Shown: piece after piece, positions 7,549-16,573 of the stretch | Layout of the letters: the number at the start of each line of letters is the position of its first letter | How positions within the stretch are numbered: the stretch's first letter is position 1 | Source: UBA7985 sp038141425 | Lineage (GTDB): Bacteria > Pseudomonadota > Alphaproteobacteria > UBA7985 | DNA: 64,000 bases | NCBI GenBank assembly: GCA_038141425.1 | Contig: JAYQIC010000005.1 | Coordinates: 1 to 64,000, forward strand | Direction of reading: 5' to 3' | Position numbers and translations under genes: made by a program | The notes under the pieces: model-generated | Seen by the model: only the letters and a program-made list of their open reading frames with translations | The model's database searches: none | Told to the model about the DNA's origin: nothing

Positions 7549-8865
7549 TCAGACGTAGCGGTTAACGATGTTTTCCAGCAGCTCCTGCCGGCCCGATACC
7601 GGCTGGGGCCGAATGTCGTCCCCGGTCACGGTGTTGCGCAGGGCGTCGAGCGTCGTGTCCTCTGACAGGCATGCGGCACCCAGCGGGCCGTCCCAGCCCG
7701 CGTAGCGCTCCGCCATGGGTGCGCTCAGCGCGCCGTCTGCGAGCATGGCAGCGGCGGCCTTGAACCCGCGCGCGCAGGTGTCCATGCCGCCGACGTGGGC
7801 GATCAGCAGGTCCTGCGGATCCATGCTCTGCCGGCGCAGCTTGGCGTCGAAGTTGGTGCCGCCGCTGGCAAAGCCGCCGCCGCGCAGGATCTCGTAGTAG
7901 GCCAGCGCCACTTCCGGCACGTTGTTCGGGAACTGGTCGGTGTCCCAGCCGGACTGGTAGTCGTTCCGGTTCATATCGATCGAGCCGAAGATGCCCAGCG
8001 ACTGTGCCAGCGCGATTTCGTGCTCGAAGGTATGCCCGGCGAGGATGGCGTGGCCCTGCTCGATATTCACCCGAACTTCGCCTTCGAGCCCGTGACGGCG
8101 CAGGAAGCCATAAACTGTGGCGACGTCGAAGTCGTACTGGTGCTTGGTCGGCTCCTGCGGCTTGGGCTCGATCAGGATCGTCCCCTTGAAGCCGATACGG
8201 TGCTTGTATTCGACCACCTGATTGAGGAAGCGGCCCATCTGGTCCAGCTCCCGGCTCAGGTCGGTGTTGAGCAGGGTCTCGTAACCCTCCCGCCCGCCCC
8301 AGAGCACGTAGTTCTCGCCGCCCAGCTGGTGGGTGACATCCAGACAGCTGGCCACGGTCGCCGCCGCGTAGGCGTAGACTTCAGGGTCAGGGTTGGTCGC
8401 CGCCCCGGCCATGAACCGTGGGTGGCTGAACAGGTTCGCCGTCCCCCACAGCAGCTTGACGCCGCTGTCCTGCATCTTGGCGGCGAGCACGTCGGCGATC
8501 GCCCGCAGGTTGCGGTCACTCTCGGCAAAGCTGTCGCCCTCGGGCCGGGCGTCGACATCGTGGAAGCAGAAGTAGGGCACGCCCAGCGCCGTGAACATCT
8601 CGAAGGCGGCATCCGCGCGGGCGCGGGCCACTTCCATGGGGCTGCCCAGCGCCGGGGCGTTCCAGGCGCGCGGGAAGGCGTTGGCGCCGAAGACGTCGCT
8701 GCCTTCCCAGACCATGTTGTGCCAGTAGCAGACGGCGAAGCGCAGATGCTCGGCCAACGTCTTGCCCATGATCACCTCGCCCGCATCGTAGTGGCGGAAG
8801 GCGAGGGGGTTGGTCGAGGTGGCGCCTTCGAAGGCGATGGGCTGGTCCAGATTGAAGTACGACAC
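7549..8865 (-). CDS. xylA: Xylose isomerase
   Basis: 438 residues, the usual length of class II xylose isomerases, which interconvert D-xylose and D-xylulose in the cytoplasm. Landmarks include the catalytic His region FCFHDVD, LLWGTANLFSHPRFM, the metal-ligand segment IEPKPQEPTKHQYD and the later metal site SIDMNRND. The usual NIEANHATLAGH reads NIEQGHAILAGH, keeping the His residues. It is the second gene of a xylB-xylA operon, starting 5 bases after the xylB stop. The frame is fully intact. No XylR regulator or xylose transporter is in the window. Confidence 0.97.
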   Translation of the reverse strand: MSYFNLDQPIAFEGATSTNPLAFRHYDAGEVIMGKTLAEHLRFAVCYWHNMVWEGSDVFGANAFPRAWNAPALGSPMEVARARADAAFEMFTALGVPYFCFHDVDARPEGDSFAESDRNLRAIADVLAAKMQDSGVKLLWGTANLFSHPRFMAGAATNPDPEVYAYAAATVASCLDVTHQLGGENYVLWGGREGYETLLNTDLSRELDQMGRFLNQVVEYKHRIGFKGTILIEPKPQEPTKHQYDFDVATVYGFLRRHGLEGEVRVNIEQGHAILAGHTFEHEIALAQSLGIFGSIDMNRNDYQSGWDTDQFPNNVPEVALAYYEILRGGGFASGGTNFDAKLRRQSMDPQDLLIAHVGGMDTCARGFKAAAAMLADGALSAPMAERYAGWDGPLGAACLSEDTTLDALRNTVTGDDIRPQPVSGRQELLENIVNRYV

Positions 8866-8870
8866 GAGCG

Positions 8871-10330
8871 TTAAGTCCCTCTCAAGGCGGTGAATAAACT
8901 GCGGTAGCGTTGCACGGCGGTGCGGTAGGCGGCAAAGGTTTCGGGCCGGGGCTGGATGGTCTCCAGATCGTCGGGGGGCGGTGCTGCGTCGATGACCTCG
9001 ACGACGCTGCGCCCGCTGGCGGCCGCCATGGCCAGCCGCGCCCCGCCCAGGGCTGCGGCGTGCTCGGCCTGCGGGTTCAGGGTCAGCGGCCGCTCGAGCA
9101 CGTCAGCCAGCGTCTGCAGCCAGAAGCGCGAGCGCGCCCCGCCGCCCACGGCAGTGAGTTTCTCGACCCGCGCCCCGGCGGCGGTCAGCGCGGCGGCGCA
9201 GTCGGCGAGGCTGTAGGCTACCCCCTCCATCACGGCGCGGGTCATGGCCTGCGGACCGTGGCTGCGGGACAGGCCGAAGAAGCCCCCGGCGGGCTGGTCG
9301 AGGTTGTGGGGGGTCCGCTCTCCGGCCAGATAGGGCAGGAACAGCACAGGCCCGGGGCCATCGCTTTCTTCGTCCTGCCGTGCACCGGCCAGCCCGTCTG
9401 ACAGTGCACCGGGTGTCGTCCCGAGCAGGTCGGCGAGCCAGCTCAGGCTGTCGGTCGCGGTCAGGGTCACGCCCATCTGGATAAATCGCCCGGCGGCGGC
9501 GTGGCTGAAGCTGTGCACGGCGGTGTCGGCGTCGGGGGTCCAGCGCTCGTTGACGGTGAGCAGCACGCCCGAGGTACCCAGCGAGACCTGACCCTCGCCA
9601 TCGCCCACCGCGCCGATACCCAGACTGGCGGCGGCGTTATCGCCCGCCCCGCCAGCGACAACGCAGGCCGGGTTGAGGCCGAAGCGTTCGGCGATCTCCG
9701 CGCGCACGGGCCCGCGCGGGCGGTCGCTGTCGATAATCGGGGGCAGCAGGTCGGGGACAGCCCCGCCGCCGCGCACAGCGCCGGGCTCCAGTCGCCCTTG
9801 CCGGGGTTGAACAGCGCCGATCCGGCGGCGTCTGAGGGCTCGCAATTCAGCGTGCCGGTGAGCCAGTAGGCGAGGAAGTCCTTGGGGAACAGGACCCGCT
9901 CTGTCCGCGCCCAGTGGTCGGGCTCGTGATCCCGGACCCAAGCCATCTTCGGCGCCGAAAAACCGGGGAAGACGATGGTGCCGGAGATGGCGCGGAAGGT
10001 TGGATCGGCGTCCATGGTCGCAGCTTCCGCACCGGCGCGGGTATCGTTCCAGAGCAGGCAGGGGCGCACCATGTCCCCGGCGGCGTCGAGCAGCACGACG
10101 CCGTGCATGTGCCCGGCGATGCCAATGGCCTGCACTGAACCAAGGTGGTCGGAGAGGTCGTTCAGCACCTGTGCGCAGGCTGCGATCCAGTCGGCCGGAT
10201 CCTGTTCGGACCAGCCCGGGGAGGGACGGGTGCTGTCCAGCGGCGCGGTGGCAACGGCAACCACGCCGTGGCCCTCATCGAGCAGGAGCGCCTTCAGTCC
10301 TGACGTGCCAAGGTCCAAACCCAGATACAT
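8871..10330 (-). CDS. xylB: Xylulokinase (one frameshift)
   Basis: The FGGY-family sugar kinase phosphorylates D-xylulose, the next step after XylA. The N-terminal part (from ATG 10330) has the ATP-site start MYLGLDLGTSGLKALLLDE and GHMHGVVLLD, and runs to about 9757. The C-terminal part, in another frame, has GDNAAASLGIGAV, PYLAGERTPHN and AVGGGARSRFWLQ. The join falls at the four-base G run 9753-9756 (C run on the coding strand), where one missing base restores a continuous protein of about 486 residues. This is most likely a sequence error. It is the first gene of the xylB-xylA operon. Confidence 0.93.
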
Positions 10331-10513
10331 GAATACAGTCCAACAGTCGGTCGTTGGCGCGGTGGAACAGACTGACTGACGAACAAGTGGCCCAGGGAGA
10401 GCTGTCTGCGACTGCCGCGCATGCAGGTGACAGCAACCTAACGACCGCAGCTCCCGGTGCCTAGCCTCTCCTGCCCCTCAGGGGGCTCTGGGTGCGGTGA
10501 AAATGCCAGGCCT
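10331..10513. other. Intergenic, xylB upstream region
   Basis: 183 bases. It should contain the promoter of the xylB-xylA operon, but I cannot point to a convincing -10/-35 pair. A small inverted repeat (GCCCC/GGGGC around 10474-10490) without a T tract could be a weak end signal for the next minus-strand gene. Confidence 0.3.
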
Positions 10514-10786
10514 CTATTCAGGATGGCAGCTGAACAGTTTGACGTTGATCTCGGCGCGTGTATCGAAGGCGACGCTTTCCTCGCCCGCCACGTGTGCGTC
10601 CATCTTCGGCATGTCGGCTTCGTCCATCTCCAGCGTGATGATCGCCTGCCGGTCGTTGAGGGCGGCAACCTGCTTCGCTCGCGTGAACGCGTGGGTGTAC
10701 TTCTCGTACATCTCCGCTTCGTGCGCGATCCAGTCCGCCGAAGTCATATCGGGATTATTGACGGTGATAATGGCCATGTAACGCAT
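10514..10786 (-). CDS. Small conserved-looking protein, unknown function
   Basis: 90 residues starting MRYMAIITVNNPDMTSADWI, with a well-spaced AAAGGA Shine-Dalgarno seven bases before the ATG at 10786. The pattern of an N-terminal strand, a charged helix, a second strand (AIITLEMDEADM) and a C-terminal strand (AEINVKLFSC) suggests a dimeric alpha/beta ferredoxin-like fold like other small cytosolic proteins. I do not recognise the family. It has no signal peptide or membrane segment. It is probably a separate transcription unit from the membrane protein upstream, which ends about 115 bases away. Confidence 0.7.
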   Translation of the reverse strand: MRYMAIITVNNPDMTSADWIAHEAEMYEKYTHAFTRAKQVAALNDRQAIITLEMDEADMPKMDAHVAGEESVAFDTRAEINVKLFSCHPE

Positions 10787-10887
10787 GGTTCAGTCCTTTC
10801 GTGATCGGATGTCTGCAAGGTCCGAAGACCAGAACGGGCGAGGGACTGCTCTGAGTCCGCCCGCCCGTCTGGGCCCGCCGAAGCGGA

Positions 10888-10910
10888 CGAAAAGTAAGTC
10901 TTACTTTTCG
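10888..10910. repeat. Perfect 23-bp palindrome across a stop codon
   Basis: CGAAAAGTAAG (10888-10898), one centre base, then CTTACTTTTCG (10900-10910). The 11-bp arms match perfectly. It spans the TAA stop (10903-10901) of the minus-strand membrane protein gene. A TTTTCG run ends one arm, so it may act as a transcript terminator. A dimeric-regulator site is the alternative. Confidence 0.75.
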
Positions 10911-11335
10911 GAGAAGTCGGTGTTTGGCAGCCAGATCGTGCCCAGTGCGATGAGCAGGAAGATCAGGGTGAAGACCGTCGTGCCGATATCACCGAACAGG
11001 TTCTGCTGCGCGGGCAGAACGTCGCCCGCGGAAACGCCGTACTGGGCGACGTAGGCCTGCGCGTTTGCCGTCAGGGTCGTGCCCGCTGCCTGCGCGTCGG
11101 CGAGACGGAGGGCGGTCAGCTGCTCCAGCTGCGGGCGCAGGGAACCGACGCTCAGGCTGAAGAAGCCAATGATCAGACTGAACAGCGAAACCAGCCCTTT
11201 GGCGATGATATTGTTCTGACGCGCAAAGCGAGCGGCGCGAAAGACGATGAAGACGCCGATGATCACGGCAATCTGGAACAGGCCGTTGGCGATGTAGCCT
11301 TGGGTCTGGGCGTTGAAAATCTCTAGTTCATCCAT
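10901..11335 (-). CDS. Membrane protein with three hydrophobic segments, unknown function
   Basis: 144 residues. Hydrophobic stretches lie at about residues 17-33 (GLFQIAVIIGVFIVF), 45-64 (LVSLFSLIIGFFSLSVG) and 117-136 (TTVFTLIFLLIALGTIWL). An Ala/Thr-rich loop of about 50 residues sits between the second and third and may face the periplasm. I do not recognise the family. The ATG at 11335 has GGAG ten bases upstream. The stop codon lies inside the 23-bp palindrome. No neighbour gives a functional clue. Confidence 0.72.
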   Translation of the reverse strand: MDELEIFNAQTQGYIANGLFQIAVIIGVFIVFRAARFARQNNIIAKGLVSLFSLIIGFFSLSVGSLRPQLEQLTALRLADAQAAGTTLTANAQAYVAQYGVSAGDVLPAQQNLFGDIGTTVFTLIFLLIALGTIWLPNTDFSEK

Positions 11336-11782
11336 GGGACTTGGGCTCCAGCTGGAATTTCAGGTTCAGCTGCCCGGGTCCGGCAGTCGGTCCGGCAAAG
11401 GGTCGGATGCTGCCCCTTGTGGCTCATCTCTCCCCCCTGCTGTGCCGGTCATTCAACCCGTCAGCTCCCCGGCTTTTACCCTAAGATTACGCGATTCGAA
11501 ATGCGTTTAGACTGTAAATATGCTAATTCTCTTAAATGAGGCCTAGGAAGTTCTCGTTTTTCTAATTTAGAGACAGAAGTACGAAAATGGTCTCACCACC
11601 TACGGTGAAATCGGCCTTGCCTTCGGTCCGCAGGAGGCCTCGGGGCAGAGTCGACCGTCGTTTCCGGCCCTGTTTTCAGTCCACGCGGCGGGATCACGAT
11701 CGGCCGTATGCCTATCAAATCCGCGAAATCGTCATGAGCCCGGCGCTTGACGCAGCGCGGCGCGGGCGGTTGTTTGGCGGCC
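11336..11782. other. Intergenic region, partly AT-rich
   Basis: About 447 bases between divergent genes. The part near 11480-11590 is clearly AT-rich against a GC-rich background and likely holds promoters for both sides. A 108-codon plus-strand frame at 11587-11913 has a basic, Arg-rich composition unlike a real protein and overlaps the PCuAC gene, so I do not call it. Confidence 0.4.
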
Positions 11783-12322
11783 ATGAACCAACTCGCATCA
11801 CGCTCCCTTTCCGCCCTTGCGGGGCTGGCGGTCGCCAGTCTCCTCGTGTTTTCGATCACCGCGCATGCCGAGGGCATGCACGGCCTCATGGTCAAAGACG
11901 GCTGGAGCCGTGAGACGACCGCCAATGCGCGGGTTGGCGGCGGCTATCTGACCATCATGAACCACGGTGAGCAGGCCGACCGGCTGCTGTCGGTCCGCGC
12001 CGATCACGCCGGGATGTCCGAAGTTCACACCATGATCATGCAAGACGACGTTATGGTGATGCGGCCGGTCGATGAACCGCTGGTGATCGAGGCCGGGGCC
12101 GAGCTGGCGCTGCAGCCCGGTGGCCTGCACCTGATGTTCATGCAGCTCGCACAGCCGCACGTGGCCGGTGAGACGCTGGACGTTGTGCTGGTGTTCGAAC
12201 GTGCCGGTGAGCGCACCGTGACACTCGAAGTTCTGTCCATGCGTGACAGCATGGAGCGGATGGCAGAGAGCGGCGGCAGTCATAGTCACGATGAAAAAGA
12301 CAGCGGGCAAAGTCACAACTGA
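11783..12322 (+). CDS. PCuAC periplasmic copper chaperone
   Basis: 179 residues from the ATG at 11783. A signal peptide (SALAGLAVASLLVFSITAHA) precedes the cupredoxin-like PCuAC domain. The Cu(I)-binding Met/His set is visible: EVHTMIMQDDVMVMRPV and then GGLHLMFMQL, matching the family pattern of H and M ligands. A His-rich tail (SHSHDEKDSGQSHN) may bind extra metal. PCuAC delivers copper to the CuA site of cytochrome c oxidase together with SCO proteins. The downstream SCO1/SenC gene shares one base (TGATG), so the two are translationally coupled. An earlier TTG at 11747 adds twelve residues before the signal and is less likely. Confidence 0.95.
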   Translation: MNQLASRSLSALAGLAVASLLVFSITAHAEGMHGLMVKDGWSRETTANARVGGGYLTIMNHGEQADRLLSVRADHAGMSEVHTMIMQDDVMVMRPVDEPLVIEAGAELALQPGGLHLMFMQLAQPHVAGETLDVVLVFERAGERTVTLEVLSMRDSMERMAESGGSHSHDEKDSGQSHN

Positions 12323-12915
12323 TGCTGACCTGGCGACGCGCGCTCTGGCTCGGAACCCTGCTGGCGGTGCTGGCGGTTGGCGTTGCCGGCTTTCTGATCT
12401 ATCGCAACAACCAGACGCAGGCCGCGTCGCCGCCGACTTTGGGGGCGCCCTTCTCCCTGATTGACTCAGATGGTCAGCCGATCACGGAAGCCGCCTTTGC
12501 CGGGCGGCCGACGGCGCTGTTCTTCGGCTTTACCCACTGCCCGGAAATCTGCCCGGTCTCGCTGTTCGAAGTTTCGACCCTGATGGACGAGTTGGGGGCG
12601 GAGAAGCGCGATTTGCAGGCCTTCTTCATCAGTGTCGACCCCGAGCGGGACACACCCGAACTGATGGGCAATTTCATCGCTCCGTTCCGTGACAACATCC
12701 GCGGGATCACCGGCCCGTTGCCGGATATCGAGGCGCTGGCCGGGTCGTGGGGTGTCTATATCAAGAAAGTGCCGCTCGACGATGGTGACTACATCGTCGA
12801 TCACACGGCGTCGGTGATCCTCGTCGACCGGAAGGGGCGCTTCAGGGGTACGATCGCCTACCGGGAGAACCACCAGACGGCACTGGATAAGCTCCGGTTG
12901 CTGGTTAGTCTTTAG
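12322..12915 (+). CDS. SCO1/SenC/PrrC family copper chaperone
   Basis: 197 residues with one N-terminal membrane anchor (LGTLLAVLAVGVAGFLIY) and a periplasmic thioredoxin fold. The copper-binding residues are present: C73 and C77 in CPEICP and His161 in VDHTAS, with the conserved ISVDPERDTP segment between. SCO proteins insert copper into cytochrome oxidase and act as thiol-disulfide reductases. In Rhodobacter the homologue (senC/prrC) lies between regB and regA. Here it pairs with PCuAC instead, 36 kb from regBA. Confidence 0.96.
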   Translation: MLTWRRALWLGTLLAVLAVGVAGFLIYRNNQTQAASPPTLGAPFSLIDSDGQPITEAAFAGRPTALFFGFTHCPEICPVSLFEVSTLMDELGAEKRDLQAFFISVDPERDTPELMGNFIAPFRDNIRGITGPLPDIEALAGSWGVYIKKVPLDDGDYIVDHTASVILVDRKGRFRGTIAYRENHQTALDKLRLLVSL

Positions 12916-12972
12916 AGCTTCGATTCTCCTATTTGTAGTGATTCCTATAAAGAATTCCCTTTAAAAGAGACG

Positions 12973-13005
12973 TTATGCGCGCTAAAATAGGGTTAATGCG
13001 CATAA
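12973..13005. promoter_or_regulatory. Inverted repeat, possible operator
   Basis: TTATGCGC (12973-12980) and GCGCATAA (12998-13005) are perfect 8-bp inverted arms with a 17-base AT-rich spacer. It lies 60 bases upstream of the ATG at 13065 in a low-GC patch. Spacing and position fit a regulator site or promoter hairpin. There is no evidence for a specific regulator. Confidence 0.4.
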
Positions 13006-13064
13006 ATTATCGTGTCAATGCATGGGGTCAGGTTCTCGGGCAGGCACCGGGAATGAGAATCACA

Positions 13065-13535
13065 ATGGATTTCACGCGGACCATGATTTCGGTCGCCCGG
13101 ATGCTGGCGCTGGGTCTGTGCCTGTCTCCGGCGATCGGGACCGGCATGGCGCAGGCTCAGTTCCGGAACGCTGTCTATACCCCCCCGGTTGTGGCTGGTG
13201 CGGCCCCGTAGGCTGCCGGGATGACGGGGGCTGTCTGCGATGTTTTGGCCTTGCCGCCGTTCAACGCCACGGGTCCGTGGTTCTTCAGCTTGTGCCGTGG
13301 AGAGCCAGCAGCACAGCAGGACGGACAGCCAGAGGCGCCGCAGGATCAAGCGGTCCGACAAACCTGCTTCTTCACCGCCTCCGCCGCCGCGCGCCTGCAC
13401 CTGTCCCCGCTGATGCTGCGCCGGGCTCTGCTGCGGGCGCTGGAGGCGGTTTCCGCCAGTGGAGCAGCGACGCCTGAGGCTGTGGGCGTGTTTTCCATGC
13501 AGTGCTTGCGCGAGGAGCAATCTCCGGCGGGCTGA
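13065..13535 (+). CDS. Possible secreted protein interrupted by in-frame TAG
   Basis: From the ATG at 13065 the frame reads a convincing signal peptide (MISVARMLALGLCLSPAIG to MAQAQ), then 17 residues to a TAG at 13209-13211. The same frame then stays open to 13535, giving a Cys-containing Ala/Leu-rich region (GAVCDVLALPPFN, QTCFF, MQCLREEQ; four Cys in all). Continuity of frame across the stop suggests a real protein of about 156 residues with either a base error, a nonsense mutation, or two separate products. I do not recognise the family. The opposite strand also shows a signal-like stretch here, so confidence is low. Confidence 0.4.
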
Positions 13536-13560
13536 TGTCCGCGGGGATGGAGCGGCCTGC

Positions 13561-14886
13561 CTAAGTCGGCGGCAGCATGCGCGGCGGGTCTTCGGGCGGC
13601 CGCGTGGGCAGGGTGATCGAGCCGCTCGTCCCGCAATTCTGGCAAACGGCGCGCCAGCGGTCGTGCTCGGTGCCACAGGCAAGACAGACCTGCGGCTCCA
13701 CCGGCAGGCTGTGGCCGGTCAAAGGCGAGGGCGTCGGGTCGACCCCGCGCGCGCGCAGGGCATCCAGCCGCAGTGCGAGGGCGCTGACCCCGACTGGCGC
13801 CCCGGTCGCGGGCAGGGCATCGATGGCTGCAGCCGCTGCTTCCCGGTCTCCGGCCTCGATCGCGGCCTCGGCGCGCAGAAAGCGGCTGAACAGCGCGCCT
13901 TCATTATGCTGGGTCAGGTCAGCGATGGCGGCGCGCTTCTCGCTGACATCCTTGGGGTTGGCGGCGAGCAGGAAGGTGGTGGCGACCCCGGCCGTGGGCC
14001 GCAGCGCCCAGGCCTGTCCGGCCAGCTCCTTGGCCTTGCGGGCGTTGCCCAGCTCGATCTGCGCCCGGGCGCTGAGCGCGCGTGCGGGCAGGAAGTTGGG
14101 GTCTTCGTCGAGCGCCTTGCGGCAATGCTCAGCGGTCTTGCGCCAGTTGCCCGCTTCGGCGGTGCGGAACGCGCTGTCGGTCTCCGCCAGCGCCAGCCGC
14201 GTGCGGGCCTCGGAGGCCGTGAGCAAGTGCCGGCCAGCGAGCCGCTTGACCGCGCGCTGGGCACCGTCGAGCTGCCCGCTCTGCAGGCTCAGGTCGAACT
14301 CGGTCTCGAGGATCCAGGGGGCGTTGGGCCGGATTTTGCGGGCGCGGTCGAGCAGCCCGTCCAGCCGCCGCCGGTCGCCCTGCGCGATGGCCTGCATCGC
14401 CAGCCCGCGCAGCCCCAGAAAGGCGGTTTCAGGTTCCTCGGTCATGGCTTCGAAGTACCGCGTCGCCGCCTCTTCATCGCCATTGAGCTGGGCCGACTGG
14501 GCGGTCAGCAATAGGGTTGCGGGGGTGTCGTCGAGCAGTTTGGTGGCGCGGCGGGCCTGCTTGTTGGCTTCATCCGGGTCACCGGCAGCCAGCGCAACCA
14601 GCCCCTGTGTCAGCGCCTTGTACCCCCGGTTCTGCCGGGAAATCCGGGCGTTGCGGGCGACTTCGGCCGGCATGGCGAGGGTGCGGCGGAACAGGAAATA
14701 GATCCAGCCAAAGGCCCATAGCACCAGCAGACCGGCAAAGACCAGCAGCCCGAAATGCAGGGTCAGCCGGTAGCCAAAGGCCTCGAACCGGGCGGACCAA
14801 TCGGGGTTCTGGCTGAACAGCAGCGCCAGCAGCACCAGCGCGACCGCGACCACGGCGAACAGCATGAAGCGGATCATGACCAGCAC
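13561..14886 (-). CDS. hemY: HemY-type TPR membrane protein with C-terminal zinc ribbon
   Basis: 441 residues. Two N-terminal membrane helices (FAVVAVALVLLALLF and FGLLVFAGLLVLWAFGWIYFL) are followed by the HemY_N region and TPR-like helical repeats to about residue 380. The tail has two CxxC pairs (CLACGTEHDRW and CQNCG), a zinc-ribbon end that is common in alphaproteobacterial members. These proteins are found with haem-biosynthesis genes but are not the protoporphyrinogen oxidase of the same name. Their role is probably scaffold or regulatory. It is the last gene of the hemD - Mic60-like - hemY run and its frame is intact. Confidence 0.93.
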   Translation of the reverse strand: MLVMIRFMLFAVVAVALVLLALLFSQNPDWSARFEAFGYRLTLHFGLLVFAGLLVLWAFGWIYFLFRRTLAMPAEVARNARISRQNRGYKALTQGLVALAAGDPDEANKQARRATKLLDDTPATLLLTAQSAQLNGDEEAATRYFEAMTEEPETAFLGLRGLAMQAIAQGDRRRLDGLLDRARKIRPNAPWILETEFDLSLQSGQLDGAQRAVKRLAGRHLLTASEARTRLALAETDSAFRTAEAGNWRKTAEHCRKALDEDPNFLPARALSARAQIELGNARKAKELAGQAWALRPTAGVATTFLLAANPKDVSEKRAAIADLTQHNEGALFSRFLRAEAAIEAGDREAAAAAIDALPATGAPVGVSALALRLDALRARGVDPTPSPLTGHSLPVEPQVCLACGTEHDRWRAVCQNCGTSGSITLPTRPPEDPPRMLPPT

Positions 14887-14959
14887 CCCTGCAACCGGCG
14901 CCCCTTCAACCGGTGCCCCACCGTCTGGCCATCGGCATATTGTCGTTCAGCCTTCATCT

Positions 14960-16501
14960 TCAGGACTGGTCCCCTGCTTGCGCGGCAGCAAGGGCGGCGC
15001 TGATCCACGCGCGCAGGGCAGCGCGCTGCTCCTCGTAGTCGGCACGGCGGGCCAGATCGCTGACAAGTTGCTCGAACCGCTGCCGGGTGTCGTCGCCCGG
15101 TTGCATGGCGTCTTGCTGGCCCTCCAGCTCGGCCAACGCCGCGCGGAAATCACCCTCTTCGATGCGGATCAGCGCCCGGGCGAGCGCGCCCTCGACCCCG
15201 GGAAGGGCATCGACATCGTCAATCCGCTCCAGACTGATCAGCGCCGTGATCCGCGCCAGCAGTTTGCCGGTGCGCCCTTCGGCGGTGTTCACGCGGGTCT
15301 CGGAGAGCAGCACCGGGCTCAGCGCGACCAGTCGGGCGGTTAGATTGTCCGCGGTGGGAATGCGGTCGTCGGCCGAGGCGTCGAGCCCGTCGATCACCGC
15401 CCGGAGTGCCGGGTCGCTGGGCTGCAGCGCCGCCAGCGCCTGCACATGGGGTCTCACCGGCGCGGCTTGCGCCAGCGCATCGCGCAGTTGCGAGGCGGCG
15501 AGGATCTGGGTCGAGGCCTGCACCGATACCTGCTGCATGGCGCGGAAGTCGTCGTTCAGCCGCGCCGTAGTGGCTTCCAGCGGTGCCAGCCGCGCTTCGA
15601 TATCGGCGCGGAGCTGGTCCAGCGCAGACTGCAAATCGGCGTTGGCAGCCGAGGCGTCAGCCCGGCTCGCCGATACGGCGTCATCCAGTGCGGCGGAAAG
15701 GGCGTCCAGCTGCAAGCCCAGCTCAGTGCGAGCGTCATCGAGCGCCTGTTGCCCGGCTTCCACCCGGGCGGGGAGATCGTCGCCAAGGGTTTCGACCGAC
15801 TGCAGCCGGTCCTGCAGCGCGGCAAGGTCGTCGGCCTGATCAGCGAGGTCATCGTAGAGGCCGCCGATCCGGGTCAGGCTGCCATCGATCGACAGTGACA
15901 AACCGGCGAGCTGCCCGCGGATCTGGCTAAGGGCTTCGCCATCGTGGTACCGCTGGCAGCCTGTGACTGTGGGCGGCTGTCACTGGTGCTGGCGCTGGGC
16001 GTGTTTTCAGCCGCAGCAAAGGTTGTCTGCAACGCGTTCAGGGCGCGGGCCGTGGCCTGCGCATCCTGCCCGAGTGCGGCGAGGGCGTCATCGAGGCGGT
16101 CAAGGGTGGTAGTGGTATCGGTTTCAAGCGCCGTGAACCGGGCACCCAGAGCGTCGAGTCCGTCCATGGCCGCCGCCGCTGCGGCACCCCCATCGCCCGT
16201 TACCGAGGGTGCAGGTGCCGTTTCGAGGGCCTCAAGACGGGCGTCGAGTGCTGCCACAGCGTCCGCGTCGGCGCGCCCGGGGCCGGTCCACCTTGTTGAG
16301 GCAGGAGGTTGAGCGCCAGAGCCACGAGGCTGATCAGCAGCGCCAATCCGCTGAGAACCAGCGCCAGACCTGACCCGCCGCCCGATCGTGCGCCCGTTCT
16401 CGCGCGCGCATCGTCAGGGCGGACGGGCCGCCAGACGGGCCACGGCTGCCGTTCACCGGTTCGGCGTCGATAATCTTGGCCTCTTTCGTGGCTTTGGCCA
16501 T
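14960..16501 (-). CDS. Mitofilin/Mic60-like inner-membrane protein (about three frameshifts)
   Basis: The N-terminus MAKATKEAKIIDAEPVNGSRG starts at ATG 16501. One membrane helix follows (LALLISLVALALNLLP), then a long coiled coil rich in Ala, Leu, Asp and Gln, and a C-terminal helical mitofilin-like end (ALAELEGQQDAMQPGDDTRQ). The reading frame changes near 16385, 16275 and 15945. Joined, it gives about 510 residues. The order hemD - this gene - hemY is the conserved alphaproteobacterial setting of COG4223, the bacterial relative of the mitochondrial cristae-organising protein Mic60. It would face the periplasm and shape inner-membrane folds or contact the outer membrane. Confidence 0.85.
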
Positions 16502-16573
16502 GGCAAGTGTCCTCTGGCTCAGGTCTCGCAAACCGCGTTGGGGCGCTGCCGGGTGGGGCCAGCGCAGGCGCCC

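Noticed and set aside
12993..13682. Minus-strand frame with a signal-like hydrophobic stretch (LRRLWLSVLLCCWLSTAQA)
   Set aside because: The downstream part is Arg/His-rich and unlike a folded protein, it runs into hemY, and no good start or ribosome site precedes the leader. The plus-strand frame is more plausible.
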